A stretch of DNA of 25,886 bases from JACQSR01 sp042577505 (GCA_042577505.1 JBHPEA010000018.1:1-25886); one strand, 5' to 3'. Positions 8,442 through 16,977 are shown, numbered from the stretch's first letter. Numbers and translations: made by a program. The notes: generated from the letters alone by a model not told the origin.

Positions 8442-8845
8442 TCTTTAACAGGATGTTTTGCTCCACAAGCAGAACATTTTAACATTGTAACTGGACCTTC
8501 TTTTTCTAACTTTGTGTCAGGTTTTCCACACTCTGGACACAAAACAAACCTATCTGCATACAATCTTACTTTATCATTAATCCTTGAAGCTGGTAATTTT
8601 GTTCCAAATATTAATGCACCAGTTCTCTTCATCTCACCAGGAGCTGCTAATTCTTTCAAAACGAACTTTAACATATGTCTAACATCTCTCCTTAAATGAT
8701 TCGCAATCTGAGGAAAATTAGATATCACCGTTCTATTACCCTGTATATGTCCCATAACCTTAGGAATCTCAAACCTCTCTCTAACAGATGCCGCCTCTGG
8801 CAAATTTTCCCTAACATCCTTCAACATTTCTTTATAGTCTTGCAT
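8438..8845 (-). CDS. eif2b: Translation initiation factor aIF2 subunit beta
   Basis: This is the beta subunit of the aIF2 heterotrimer, which brings Met-tRNAi to the ribosome. The protein is 135 residues, the normal archaeal length. The central alpha-beta domain carries the family sequence around RFEIPKV, GNRTVISNF and LRRDVRHMLKF. The C-terminal zinc ribbon has C103, C106, C124 and C127 (CPECGKPDT and CSACGAKHPV). The start ATG at 8845 lies 27-28 bases from a TATA box, so the transcript is probably leaderless. The stop overlaps the DUF424 start. Confidence 0.97.
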   Translation of the reverse strand: MQDYKEMLKDVRENLPEAASVRERFEIPKVMGHIQGNRTVISNFPQIANHLRRDVRHMLKFVLKELAAPGEMKRTGALIFGTKLPASRINDKVRLYADRFVLCPECGKPDTKLEKEGPVTMLKCSACGAKHPVKE

Positions 8846-8868
8846 TTACCCTCTGAAATCTAAGTTGG

Positions 8869-8876
8869 TTTATAAA
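8869..8876 (-). promoter_or_regulatory. TATA box for aIF2-beta and DUF424
   Basis: TTTATAAA is centred 27-28 bases from the aIF2-beta ATG at 8845, which fits a leaderless start. It lies in the 70-base gap after the RPA-like gene, so aIF2-beta-DUF424 need not depend on the upstream operon. Confidence 0.7.
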
Positions 8877-8915
8877 GGTTGTTGGGGGGTCGATAAAATG
8901 ATCGGTTTCACAGAG

Positions 8916-9692
8916 TTATTCCAAAACCTTAACCCTACCAGGTTTAATCTCAAAGATTTCCCCTTCTTTCAGCAAATTAGAAATAATTTTTTCTGCAGTT
9001 TCGATCTGTGACTCTGACTGCAACTTATCAATATCCACCCCTTCGCCTTCATCCAACTTTTTAATCAAATTAAATATTTTAGTCGAAGGATCCTCTAAAC
9101 TTTCTTCCACAACTTCAGATTCAACAGCCTCACTCTCTTGAGTCATCGTATCACTTTGAACGGGGCTTCCTTGATTAACATTTTCAACAGGACTTTCTTG
9201 CTTTACCTCTGAAACACTTTCCTGAGCGACATTACTTTGAACGGGAGTTTCAACTGATCTTTCCGGAGCAACATTCTCTTCCACTGCACTTTCTTGACTA
9301 AAACTCTCAGTTGGAGCTTCAGCAACAAAAGGAACTTCCAACTTACGAACTGCCAACCAAGCAGTATCAATTTTAGTTACAATCTCAGGAACAATATATT
9401 TCTCATTGTTAAACTCACGAGGCCTACCTATTATATTAATCGCATCTCCAATATTTCCAGAAGGAACAGAATTATCAAAACTACGTAGAGGAATCCTCCC
9501 AGTCCCATCATCAACTACCAACCCATTCTCTTCAACAGCTACAACCACCCCCATCAGATTTACACGAGAAACCTGCTTATCATTTATGGGGATATAACTT
9601 GGAGCCCATTGATCTTCCTGCTTTACAAAACTAGAATTATTTATCTGGGATACATTCACTTTATAGGCAACGTGTCTTTTGAACTGGTCCAT
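8916..9692 (-). CDS. RPA-like OB-fold single-stranded DNA-binding protein with winged-helix tail
   Basis: This resembles the archaeal RPA-associated OB-fold proteins (COG3390 type) that bind ssDNA. The N-terminus (FKRHVAYKVNVSQI) leads into an OB fold at about 40-110 (VSRVNLMGVV, DDGTGRIPLRSF, IIGRPREF). Residues 120-200 form a low-complexity acidic linker with repeated QES/VE units. Residues 205-258 form a helical winged-helix-like tail (IISNLLKEGEIFEIKPG) resembling the end of the neighbouring MCM. An in-frame ATG exists further upstream at 9728 inside mcm. The ATG at 9692, one base after the mcm stop, gives the N-terminus expected of the family, so I used it (258 residues). Position next to mcm supports a replication role. 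Confidence 0.88.
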   Translation of the reverse strand: MDQFKRHVAYKVNVSQINNSSFVKQEDQWAPSYIPINDKQVSRVNLMGVVVAVEENGLVVDDGTGRIPLRSFDNSVPSGNIGDAINIIGRPREFNNEKYIVPEIVTKIDTAWLAVRKLEVPFVAEAPTESFSQESAVEENVAPERSVETPVQSNVAQESVSEVKQESPVENVNQGSPVQSDTMTQESEAVESEVVEESLEDPSTKIFNLIKKLDEGEGVDIDKLQSESQIETAEKIISNLLKEGEIFEIKPGRVKVLE

Positions 9693-9693
9693 T

Positions 9694-11709
9694 TTAGATT
9701 TTCTGTATAAACCCTTTCCTGGGTTCAAATATATCTCCGGATCTTTTTAATTTTTCTATAATCTCATCAACCTTATCGTTTGATATACCTTTCAACTTGC
9801 CTTCTTGAACAACATCATCGATAGGGATTGTCTTTCCAATCTTTCCTTCAAGATCAGAAATTATCTCTTTTACCACAAATATATTATTCCTCTGAGAGGC
9901 CGAAGTACTTGTCGCAATTCGGTCTATATCAATTTTTCCTGTCTCTGGGTCGAGACCAACTTGATTAAGTGAATAATGCAGTAAATCAACAGCACGCTGA
10001 GCATCTTGTCTTGTAACCTTGGGACTCAACCTAGCACGTGCAGATGACTCTGACATTCTAACCAATGCTTCAAGCTGCCTTGCAGAAATAGGAATTACAG
10101 GTAAAGCACCTTCCTCGCTCCCAGTAGCCCTCATTTTTAGATAGTAAGACTTTATCTCTTCAAGAGCTTCATTTGTCAATGCAGGTTTAATTTTCTGTCT
10201 TGAATATGAAACATACTTCTTTAACAAATCCCTGTCAATTATTGGTTTAACCTTGTCAGGATCTTGATGCAACCCCAGTATGTGTGAAGAAAGTGCATCG
10301 TCCCTTTCTTTATTTGGAAGATCTTTAATTGGAAATATTAAATCAAAACGATTAATCAGTGTTGGAGGCAAATCAATCTGATCGGCAATCATTTTGTAAG
10401 GATCAAATCTACCATAACGAGGATTAGCAGCAGCTAAAACTGTAGTTCGAGCAATCAAGGTAGCCTGAATATTTGCTTTCGAAATACTTACGGTTTGGTT
10501 CTCCATCGCCTCGTGCATTGCAGCAGTATCTTCCTCCCCCATCTTATCCATTTCGTCTATGCAACACATACCATCAGAAGACAATACCATTGCTCCAGCT
10601 TCAAGCGACCACCCTCGCAAAAACTCATCCTTAACAACTGACGCCGTCAAACCAGCTGCAGATATACCTTTACCAGAAATATACCTTCCCTTTGGAGCAA
10701 TTCGTGTGATAGACTTCAACATTGCAGACTTAGCAGCTCCAGGATCTCCAATAAGTAAAATATGCATATCTCCTCTACTAACAACACCGTCCTGCCTTGT
10801 TTTCTGCACTCCACCAAGCATTTGCAACACCAAAGCTCTTTTAATTTTATCATAACCAAAAATTGAAGGTGCAACAGAATCAGATAATTTTTCAATTATC
10901 TTCGGATCTTGAGACAATTCAATTATCTCTTTCTCCTCTTCCTCAGAAACAACTACATCCGCATACGTTTCTTCAATTGGAATCACATTATTTGCCTCAA
11001 TATACAAATCAAATTTCACCGACTTAATACCAGTCCTTTGTATTATTGGAACTTCTTTAACAAAACCAATAACTTCGATTTTGGATCCTGGATTGGTTTT
11101 CCTTTCAGAAAGGGGAGAAACCAAATCATCTTTAAGAAAAACATTCATTCTTTTTGGCTGCTCTCCACCAGCAAGCGTGTCAGGGCTTTCCTCCAACACA
11201 ATCCCTTGAGCATCAACAAGTTCTTTTGAAGTCAAATTAAATTTACCTTTCCGACCACAGCTACAACGAGAAGGCTCACGAAAAGACTGATCAAGTTGTA
11301 ATACATTAATTATATTCCCGCATGAAGGACATTCAAATTTAGCGGAAGTAACTTGAGGCCTAACATCTGATTTTTGACGAACAACCCCTTCCATAGAATA
11401 CAATTTATTCAGATTAGCACTTCTAATATTCCTAATCATCATCTTTTGAGAATCAAGTAATGTGAGAAAACGAACTTTAAACTCAGGGGCCTTATCAAAA
11501 TCAAACTCAGAAACAGCTAATTCCGCCGCCTTAATAACCTCTTCAGGATTCTCTAATAAATCTTCAGCGAGTTCAGGTTCATACATAGAAAGTTTAACGA
11601 AATCAATCTCAAGCCAATAATTACCCTGACGAACTTTATCCATCAAGTTATCAAGTAGATGATTTTCTATAAACTCCTTGAACTTTTTTATCTGATCTTT
11701 GGCCTCCAT
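9694..11709 (-). CDS. mcm: Replicative helicase MCM
   Basis: This is the archaeal replicative DNA helicase that forms a hexamer on DNA. The N-terminal domain (1-240) includes a zinc-binding set at C127, C130, C149 and C151. The AAA+ core has Walker A GDPGAAKS at 321-328, Walker B MCCIDEMD at 391-398, a sensor region AAANPRYG near 427-434 and the arginine finger in NRFD at 453-456. The C-terminal winged helix covers about 612-671 (IISDLEGKIG, GDIFEPRKG). Length 671 is normal and no intein is present. No convincing TATA box lies in the 59-base gap to tbp, so it is probably co-transcribed with tbp. The RPA-like gene follows after one base. Confidence 0.97.
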   Translation of the reverse strand: MEAKDQIKKFKEFIENHLLDNLMDKVRQGNYWLEIDFVKLSMYEPELAEDLLENPEEVIKAAELAVSEFDFDKAPEFKVRFLTLLDSQKMMIRNIRSANLNKLYSMEGVVRQKSDVRPQVTSAKFECPSCGNIINVLQLDQSFREPSRCSCGRKGKFNLTSKELVDAQGIVLEESPDTLAGGEQPKRMNVFLKDDLVSPLSERKTNPGSKIEVIGFVKEVPIIQRTGIKSVKFDLYIEANNVIPIEETYADVVVSEEEEKEIIELSQDPKIIEKLSDSVAPSIFGYDKIKRALVLQMLGGVQKTRQDGVVSRGDMHILLIGDPGAAKSAMLKSITRIAPKGRYISGKGISAAGLTASVVKDEFLRGWSLEAGAMVLSSDGMCCIDEMDKMGEEDTAAMHEAMENQTVSISKANIQATLIARTTVLAAANPRYGRFDPYKMIADQIDLPPTLINRFDLIFPIKDLPNKERDDALSSHILGLHQDPDKVKPIIDRDLLKKYVSYSRQKIKPALTNEALEEIKSYYLKMRATGSEEGALPVIPISARQLEALVRMSESSARARLSPKVTRQDAQRAVDLLHYSLNQVGLDPETGKIDIDRIATSTSASQRNNIFVVKEIISDLEGKIGKTIPIDDVVQEGKLKGISNDKVDEIIEKLKRSGDIFEPRKGFIQKI

Positions 11710-11768
11710 TTTTTCATTCTTAAACCTACACTATTCCGTAGATTTTCCATCCCACCTCTGAGAAAACA

Positions 11769-12320
11769 TTACTTGACTTTTTTCAGATTCTCAATAAGCA
11801 TATCTAAAGCGATGTGAACTTCCTTTTCCGATTTTGTTCCAGTACATACAACCTTCCCATTACTGAATAAGAGGAACGTCGCTTTAGCTTCCTTAAGCTT
11901 GTAAACTAGTCCTGGAAATTGTTCTGGCTCATATTCTGTGTTTTCCAACTTCATAGCTAGAACATTCAGATTCAAATCCATTCCAACTGAACCAGAAGCA
12001 ACGATATTTTGAATCTCAATCTCAGGTTTTATTGTAATCTTAATATTAATTTTCTCTAATGACTTAATGATCTTCTTCACAGCTTCCTCAACTTTCTCCA
12101 TTGATCTAGCTCCAGTACATACAACCTTACCAGATGAGAAAATTAATGCTGAAGTCTTAGGTTCTTTGATTCTAAGTACTAATCCTGGAAACTGCTCTGG
12201 ATTATACTCAGTATTAGATAAAGTAGCAGCCATCTTTTCTAAGGGTACATCATGCTCTAATGAAGTAGATACGACTATATTAACAACTTCTATATCTTTT
12301 TTGGTTTCTTTCTTTGTCAT
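11769..12320 (-). CDS. tbp: TATA-box-binding protein TBP
   Basis: This is the general transcription factor that recognises archaeal TATA boxes. It has the two direct repeats of the TBP saddle, with matching motifs NTEYNPEQFPGLV ... FSSGKVVCTGARS and NTEYEPEQFPGLV ... FSNGKVVCTGTKS. From the ATG at 12320 it is 183 residues, the usual size. A TTG two codons further upstream (12326) is in frame, but the ATG is preceded at 8 bases by a GAGGT ribosome-binding site (12329-12333), so I chose it. It probably heads a transcript including mcm and the RPA-like gene. The long upstream region contains several TATA-like elements and an inverted repeat. Confidence 0.97.
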   Translation of the reverse strand: MTKKETKKDIEVVNIVVSTSLEHDVPLEKMAATLSNTEYNPEQFPGLVLRIKEPKTSALIFSSGKVVCTGARSMEKVEEAVKKIIKSLEKINIKITIKPEIEIQNIVASGSVGMDLNLNVLAMKLENTEYEPEQFPGLVYKLKEAKATFLLFSNGKVVCTGTKSEKEVHIALDMLIENLKKVK

Positions 12321-12361
12321 TTTCAAAAACCTCGCTTAAATTGGCTTTATTTTAGCTAATA

Positions 12362-12375
12362 ACCATGTAAATGGT
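12362..12375. repeat. Inverted repeat ACCAT-N4-ATGGT in the tbp leader
   Basis: Five-base perfect arms surround GTAA. If tbp transcription starts from the TATA-like element at 12404-12415 (minus strand CGCTATAAAGCG), this repeat lies just downstream of the start point. Archaeal repressors often bind there. The site is short, so chance cannot be excluded. Confidence 0.3.
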
Positions 12376-12403
12376 CGCTATGTAAGGATCAGTCTCTTTT
12401 TTA

Positions 12404-12415
12404 CGCTTTATAGCG
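12404..12415 (-). promoter_or_regulatory. TATA-like element of tbp
   Basis: On the minus strand this reads CGCTATAAAGCG, with CGCT/AGCG arms flanking the TATA core. It would start transcription near 12384 and leave a leader of about 64 bases containing the ribosome-binding site at 12329-12333. A weaker A/T run at 12345-12355 is too close to the start to leave room for that site. Confidence 0.4.
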
Positions 12416-12431
12416 CGGTTATTATTTAAAA

Positions 12432-12457
12432 TTTATAAAGGGTTATTCCTTTATAAA
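12432..12457. repeat. 10-bp inverted repeat with paired TTTATAAA boxes
   Basis: Arms 12432-12441 and 12448-12457 are perfect reverse complements with a 6-base spacer. Each contains the palindromic TATA element TTTATAAA. They lie in the 266-base gap between the divergent tbp and 12587 genes, which holds no gene of its own. Another TTTATAA lies near 12489. The pair could be an array of TBP-binding sites. Confidence 0.45.
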
Positions 12458-12560
12458 GACTTCCATTTTTAAACAGAATCATTGGAGTTTATAAGGCCCC
12501 TTGATTTCTCATGGAAGTTTTTATTAGTACATTTATATTACCCTCTTAATCACAAACTTT

Positions 12561-12568
12561 TTTAAAAT
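12561..12568 (+). promoter_or_regulatory. TATA box for the gene at 12587
   Basis: TTTAAAAT is centred 22-23 bases from the ATG at 12587 and 28-29 bases from the in-frame ATG at 12593. Either start could be leaderless, so the box does not decide between them. Confidence 0.5.
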
Positions 12569-12586
12569 AATTACCACTCTACAGAG

Positions 12587-14200
12587 ATGAATATGGCAGA
12601 AAAAACAAGACGCAAACTTTCTCCTTTAGAAAGATCTTTTTTAAATGAAAATAAAGGGATCAGAGAAGTTTACAAGCTTCTAAAATTAGAAAGGCCCCTC
12701 ACTTGGTGGGAGATTCAAAAAACCCGAAGACTCATCAATAAAACCTATCTTAGGATTGCAGAGGATTATAACAGAAAAAGATATCTTGAAAATTTCACAG
12801 TTTTTTCTTATGATAAAACAAAACATATTGAATATGCAAAATTAATAAAAGAGGCATACACTGTTTTAGATAAAAGGGAAAAAGAACGTGAAAGAATCAA
12901 AGAATTACGAGGAACTCTTTCAGAAAGGATAAATGATTATTTAGTTGAAAGAAGGGATTTCTTGAAGAAAGCAGCTATAACAAGTTCGGTTATTTTAACT
13001 GCTACAGCTTTAAGTTACAAATTATTATCTGTGCCAAATATTCCCAGCAGCTATCAGGCAAGACCAGCAATAACTACATCCCCCGGCCCAGCTCCTTCCG
13101 CAACTGCAGCACCACTCCCAAGTTCCCCTCCTGGTCCAGACCCTACTACAATTGCAGCACCGAAGAAAGAAATCCCTTCAAATCCCCCTTCCCTTTCATC
13201 AGCTCCTGCCCCCTCAGAAGAATCGCTTGAAGAAAGATTAGAACCTCCACAACCAAAATTCTTCAATTTGAAAATTCAAACTGTTGAAAACTGGGGATAT
13301 TCACATTATGCATCCATTCTAACTGGTTTAACAGACTACAACACATTATCAAACATGTCTCCTTCAGAAATTCAAGATAAATTTTCACAATGGTACAAAC
13401 AAGGAAAAGGAAACCAACTAGATTCAAAGATCATGGAGCTTTGGTCATTAAATAATTTCAGTAAAACAAACCCAAATATCATTTACAGAAACTCAACAAT
13501 CAATTTAGGGATCGTCGACGGAGGGGCATTAGGAAGATTCTCCAACGCAACAATGGTTTCTGTGTCTGGATCGGACGAAGGACCTAAGATTACAGAACAA
13601 GATGAAGAAAAAATCGAAACAATGAAAATTCTTTACAAAGAAAAACAATGTCCAGAATCATTTGGAGACATTTCAATTAAACCCTTATGCAACCATTTTG
13701 ATATTGAGAAAAAAATCAATATGGAGGTGTATGGACCAGCCAAAACTTCAATGGGAAATGCCTGGAATCAATATTGGTTCTCATCACATGGGATTGGAAA
13801 GGCACACAGAGAAGGAAAAATTAGCGGTCAAGCTGCATTCGGAATATTCAACGATTACTTCCAAAATTTCAAATCAGACATTGAAAGTAGTCTAGACAGA
13901 GTTCATTTCTCATGGACTAATGTGAAAGGAAAAGATAGACTAAGAGTAAAGTTACCTGGAGAAGGAATAGATCCAAGCAAAGTCGCAGGAGTTTACATAA
14001 ACGAACAAGCAGCAGCAGGAATCATTGACTCATGGGAAGAAAACGTTAGATTTTACTTTGAAAGGGCGGCTCAAAGAAGAGGCAAGAACCTAGAAGATCA
14101 CAAATTACTTTATGGACAATTCCAAAACGTAAAACAAATATTTGACAATTATAGAAAAGAAAATAAAATTCCTACTTATACTTCAGCAGGAAGTACCTAA
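12587..14200 (+). CDS. Membrane protein with HPD-less J-like domain and twin-arginine-like TM anchor
   Basis: The N-terminal region (about 25-108) has the pattern of a DnaJ J-domain: helix I REVYKLLKLE, helix II with WEIQKTRRLINKTYLRIAEDY, and helix III AKLIKEAYTVLDKREK. The HPD tripeptide that activates Hsp70 is missing; YNRKRY stands in its place. Then comes ERRDFLKK (121-128), a match to the twin-arginine RRxFLK motif, directly before one TM segment (about 129-147). A Pro/Ala/Ser-rich linker (150-222) and a domain of about 310 residues with no recognised family follow. There is no in-frame start codon just before the RR motif, so the J-like part really precedes it. It should be cytoplasmic, with the large domain outside. 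The last 29 bases overlap cimA convergently. Confidence 0.85.
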   Translation: MNMAEKTRRKLSPLERSFLNENKGIREVYKLLKLERPLTWWEIQKTRRLINKTYLRIAEDYNRKRYLENFTVFSYDKTKHIEYAKLIKEAYTVLDKREKERERIKELRGTLSERINDYLVERRDFLKKAAITSSVILTATALSYKLLSVPNIPSSYQARPAITTSPGPAPSATAAPLPSSPPGPDPTTIAAPKKEIPSNPPSLSSAPAPSEESLEERLEPPQPKFFNLKIQTVENWGYSHYASILTGLTDYNTLSNMSPSEIQDKFSQWYKQGKGNQLDSKIMELWSLNNFSKTNPNIIYRNSTINLGIVDGGALGRFSNATMVSVSGSDEGPKITEQDEEKIETMKILYKEKQCPESFGDISIKPLCNHFDIEKKINMEVYGPAKTSMGNAWNQYWFSSHGIGKAHREGKISGQAAFGIFNDYFQNFKSDIESSLDRVHFSWTNVKGKDRLRVKLPGEGIDPSKVAGVYINEQAAAGIIDSWEENVRFYFERAAQRRGKNLEDHKLLYGQFQNVKQIFDNYRKENKIPTYTSAGST

Positions 14201-15725
14201 ATCCTTTCTCAATAGCTTCAAGTGATGCTTCTAATATATTAGACGAAACACCTACGCATCCCCATTCGTTTCCATTGTTCTTAAACTCAATATAAACTCT
14301 AACTGAGGATCCAGCACCTTCATCTTGAGCAATCATTACTTTATAATTTACTAACTTAACTTTATCAATCTCTTTATGATTTGTCGCAATCATTTTCTTA
14401 ATCGCTTTGAAAGTAGCATCAACAGGCCCCCCTTTCACAGGAGCAACTACCTGTCTATCTTTACCATCTACAAATCCAGTCAAAACACACTCGGAATATT
14501 CTCCATCACGATGTTCAGACATAATTTTCCAAGTAGATATTGAAAAGAAGTCTTTCTCTTTCCCAAGATGTTTTTGTGTCAATAAATACTGTTCTGCTTC
14601 CAATGAACCTATGTCATAACCTTTTTTTTCCATGAACTCAACATCTTTTAACATTGCTAACGCTCTAGGATCTTTTTTATCTAATTTAAATCCAAACTTT
14701 TTAGCAACTTCAACAATATTTGCACGACCAGACAAATCAGATAACACGATCTCTCTTTTATTCCCTACTAAAGTAGGATCTATATGTTCATATGCAGCAC
14801 CTTTCATTACAGCGTCCACATGAACTCCCCCTTTGTGAGCAAACGCATCACGACCAACATAAGGTTGATGTACATCAGGTCTATTATTTGCTAGTGTAGA
14901 TACTGTTGTACTAACCTTTACCAGTTTTTTAAGATCCACATCAAGCTTCTTACCCATCTTCAACTGTAAATTAGGAAGTATAACACATAAATCAGCGTTT
15001 CCAGCCCTTTCACCAAATCCATTTATAGTTCCTTGTACATGCGTACAACCTTGCGATACAGCCATTAACGTATTTGCATTTGCAGAACCAGAATCATTAT
15101 GACAGTGTATTCCTAACTCTACTTTCAATTTCTTCTTTTTAACAAATTCATTTACCTGATAAACAATAGAACACATTTCATCAGGCAATGTTCCCCCATT
15201 TGTATCACACATTATTGCTGTTTCTGCACCGCCTTTAACAGCAACCTCAATGCATTTGAATGCATAATTTTTATCGTCTTTAAAACCATCAAAGAAATGC
15301 TCCAAATCATAAAATACTGTAACCTTATTCTTCTTAAGAAACCTTAAACTATCTTCTATTAATTTCAAATTTTCTTCGGGTGAAACTTTAAGCTGTTTCA
15401 AAACATGTTGTTTCCATGTCTTCCCAAAAATACAAGCTACTGGAGCTTTAGATTTCACTATCCCTTGCAAATTTTGATCATCTTCAGGTTTTCCTGGACG
15501 CATTGTTGAACCAAAAGCAACAACTTTAGCATTCTTCATTTTTAATTTTGAAGCTTGCAAGAAAGCCTCCATCTCTTTTTGGTTCGAAGCTGGCCATCCT
15601 AATTCAATGTAATCGACACCAAAATCATCAAGAACTTTAATGATCTCTAACTTATCTCTTATACTGAGATTTACATCAGAGCTTTGTGTTCCGTCCCTAA
15701 GAGTTGTGTCGAATACCTTAACCAT
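14172..15725 (-). CDS. cimA: Citramalate synthase, CimA-related
   Basis: This belongs to the DRE-TIM metallolyase group and most resembles the TIGR00977-type citramalate synthases, which condense pyruvate and acetyl-CoA in the threonine-independent route to isoleucine. Visible features (numbered from the upstream Met at 15731) are FDTTLRDGTQ at 7-16, YIELGWPASN, VAFGSTMRPG, the metal-binding HCHND at 209-213, NGFGERAGNAD at 237-247 and the LeuA-type regulatory domain from about 390 on. Length fits that subgroup better than 2-isopropylmalate synthase or homocitrate synthase. I chose the ATG at 15725 (517 residues). The ribosome-binding site AGGTGA (15732-15737) is 6 bases from it but abuts the ATG at 15731. 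No other branched-chain genes are nearby. Confidence 0.9.
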   Translation of the reverse strand: MVKVFDTTLRDGTQSSDVNLSIRDKLEIIKVLDDFGVDYIELGWPASNQKEMEAFLQASKLKMKNAKVVAFGSTMRPGKPEDDQNLQGIVKSKAPVACIFGKTWKQHVLKQLKVSPEENLKLIEDSLRFLKKNKVTVFYDLEHFFDGFKDDKNYAFKCIEVAVKGGAETAIMCDTNGGTLPDEMCSIVYQVNEFVKKKKLKVELGIHCHNDSGSANANTLMAVSQGCTHVQGTINGFGERAGNADLCVILPNLQLKMGKKLDVDLKKLVKVSTTVSTLANNRPDVHQPYVGRDAFAHKGGVHVDAVMKGAAYEHIDPTLVGNKREIVLSDLSGRANIVEVAKKFGFKLDKKDPRALAMLKDVEFMEKKGYDIGSLEAEQYLLTQKHLGKEKDFFSISTWKIMSEHRDGEYSECVLTGFVDGKDRQVVAPVKGGPVDATFKAIKKMIATNHKEIDKVKLVNYKVMIAQDEGAGSSVRVYIEFKNNGNEWGCVGVSSNILEASLEAIEKGFRYFLLKYK

Positions 15726-15731
15726 TTCCAT

Positions 15732-15737
15732 TCACCT
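15732..15737 (-). promoter_or_regulatory. Ribosome-binding site of cimA
   Basis: AGGTGA on the minus strand lies 6 bases before the ATG at 15725. This spacing decides the start against the upstream in-frame ATG at 15731, which it abuts with no spacer. Confidence 0.65.
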
Positions 15738-15761
15738 TTTTGTTAGTTTTTTATTTAATCA

Positions 15762-15769
15762 TTTTAAAA
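15762..15769 (-). promoter_or_regulatory. TATA box of cimA
   Basis: TTTTAAAA is centred about 26 bases before a predicted start point near 15739. That leaves a short leader which contains the ribosome-binding site. The rest of the gap to the next gene (15770-15912) is A/T-rich and shows no convincing gene. Confidence 0.5.
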
Positions 15770-15912
15770 GTCTTTGCCACCAGAATTTGTCAGTGGACTT
15801 CTAAATAATAATGATAGCACTAATTATAATAGAAACAATTCCTTTAGTCAAATTTATTTTTGCCATCATTTTGAATATGATATTTGATATAGTATTTAAA
15901 TTTTTAGTATCA

Positions 15913-16977
15913 TCAGGCTCTCAGACTATTGAGCGAATCAAGCCACCTACTAATCCTTTCTTCACTATGCATCTCTCTTCCTTTAGGAAAACAAACAAAC
16001 CCATTTCCACGGTTTCGTAATCCTTCAAAATCCAATGATGTCAATCCTATGTGTCTCTCAGGAACCCCGCCTAAATCTCTAACAGACTCGGCAACTTCAA
16101 TTCCTAACCAACTCTCCCCCCTGTGTTCAAAATGACCATCAATTATAACCGGAGCACCCAACTTATTATAGTTACCAGAAATTTCTCTAACTACTCTTTC
16201 CATATCTTCAGGGGAAAGACGATTAAGTCTTGAGTAGACAGGAATATGAACCGACCTCTTGCCTCTGCTTTCTAAAACTTCGCTTCTTTCTCTAAATTCA
16301 TGCTCTTTATCTGTGGCAAGTTGTAGGACAGGAGATACTCTATGCAATGCAGCATAAAATTCTCCTAAAGAGATGTTTCTTGGATGACATTCATTTTCAA
16401 GAGGAGAAATTGGGGGCGTACATCCGTTTGGATGGTATACCCCTCTTAATTTTACATTTTCATCATGAAGTACAATCATCATATCAGTATCCGAAAGTTT
16501 GTATAAATTATCAGGAATTCCTGAGAAGACACCAGAGGCCCCTATTTTATAATCTCCAAAAAGCCCTATGGCCCCACATTCAACACAGGTATTAACTTCA
16601 CTTCTAGTAGGATCTAAGCCAGAATCTCCTTCTCGAATAGATGTAAATCCTTCTTGCATTCTAATAATAACATTCAATTCACCCGCCGTTCTATATATAA
16701 TTCCATTATAATTTTTCGGGCCTTCATCAACATGCTTTACTGCATAAAGTTCCTCGAGTGTTAAATCTTCTACTTTACACCTACCCCCATTTGAAGAACA
16801 TCCTTTTTCAGATTTTTCAAATCTTACTTTAGTATCTTTTTTTGCGGCCTCATAATCTTGCTGAGAAAGTCTAAAAAAAGTATTTGGAACTCCATTAGAG
16901 GGCTCATTAAATATATCTAACGACCCACAGTCCTTACACTCTACAACAGTATTCTTAGTTTTATACTCATGTGACAT
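15913..16977 (-). CDS. Novel protein: two tandem cysteine (zinc-like) domains plus CheY-like receiver domain
   Basis: I recognise no named family. Residues 10-83 and 127-214 are two copies of one domain with the pattern C-x2-C, a G-(V/I)-P segment, (F/Y)-(R/K)-LS, then a late C...C pair and a closing LTLEELYAV or ISLGEFYAA helix. Cysteines are C14, C17, C60, C67 and C131, C134, C186, C197, suggesting zinc binding. Residues about 217-350 read as a CheY fold: acidic end of strand 1 (LATDKE), strand 3 VIIDGHF with D280 as possible phosphoacceptor, strand 4 IGLTS with T313/S314, strand 5 with K332 (FPKG) and a final helix. It looks like a signalling protein. A TATA box at leaderless distance fixes the start. 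It is the last of three related neighbours. Confidence 0.85.
   Translation of the reverse strand: MSHEYKTKNTVVECKDCGSLDIFNEPSNGVPNTFFRLSQQDYEAAKKDTKVRFEKSEKGCSSNGGRCKVEDLTLEELYAVKHVDEGPKNYNGIIYRTAGELNVIIRMQEGFTSIREGDSGLDPTRSEVNTCVECGAIGLFGDYKIGASGVFSGIPDNLYKLSDTDMMIVLHDENVKLRGVYHPNGCTPPISPLENECHPRNISLGEFYAALHRVSPVLQLATDKEHEFRERSEVLESRGKRSVHIPVYSRLNRLSPEDMERVVREISGNYNKLGAPVIIDGHFEHRGESWLGIEVAESVRDLGGVPERHIGLTSLDFEGLRNRGNGFVCFPKGREMHSEERISRWLDSLNSLRA

Noticed and set aside
15811..15912. Short hydrophobic open frame on the plus strand in the gap after cimA
   Set aside because: It runs into the coding region of the minus-strand gene ending at 15913, its hydrophobic residues follow from A/T-rich codons, and it has no ribosome-binding site or TATA box at proper distance.
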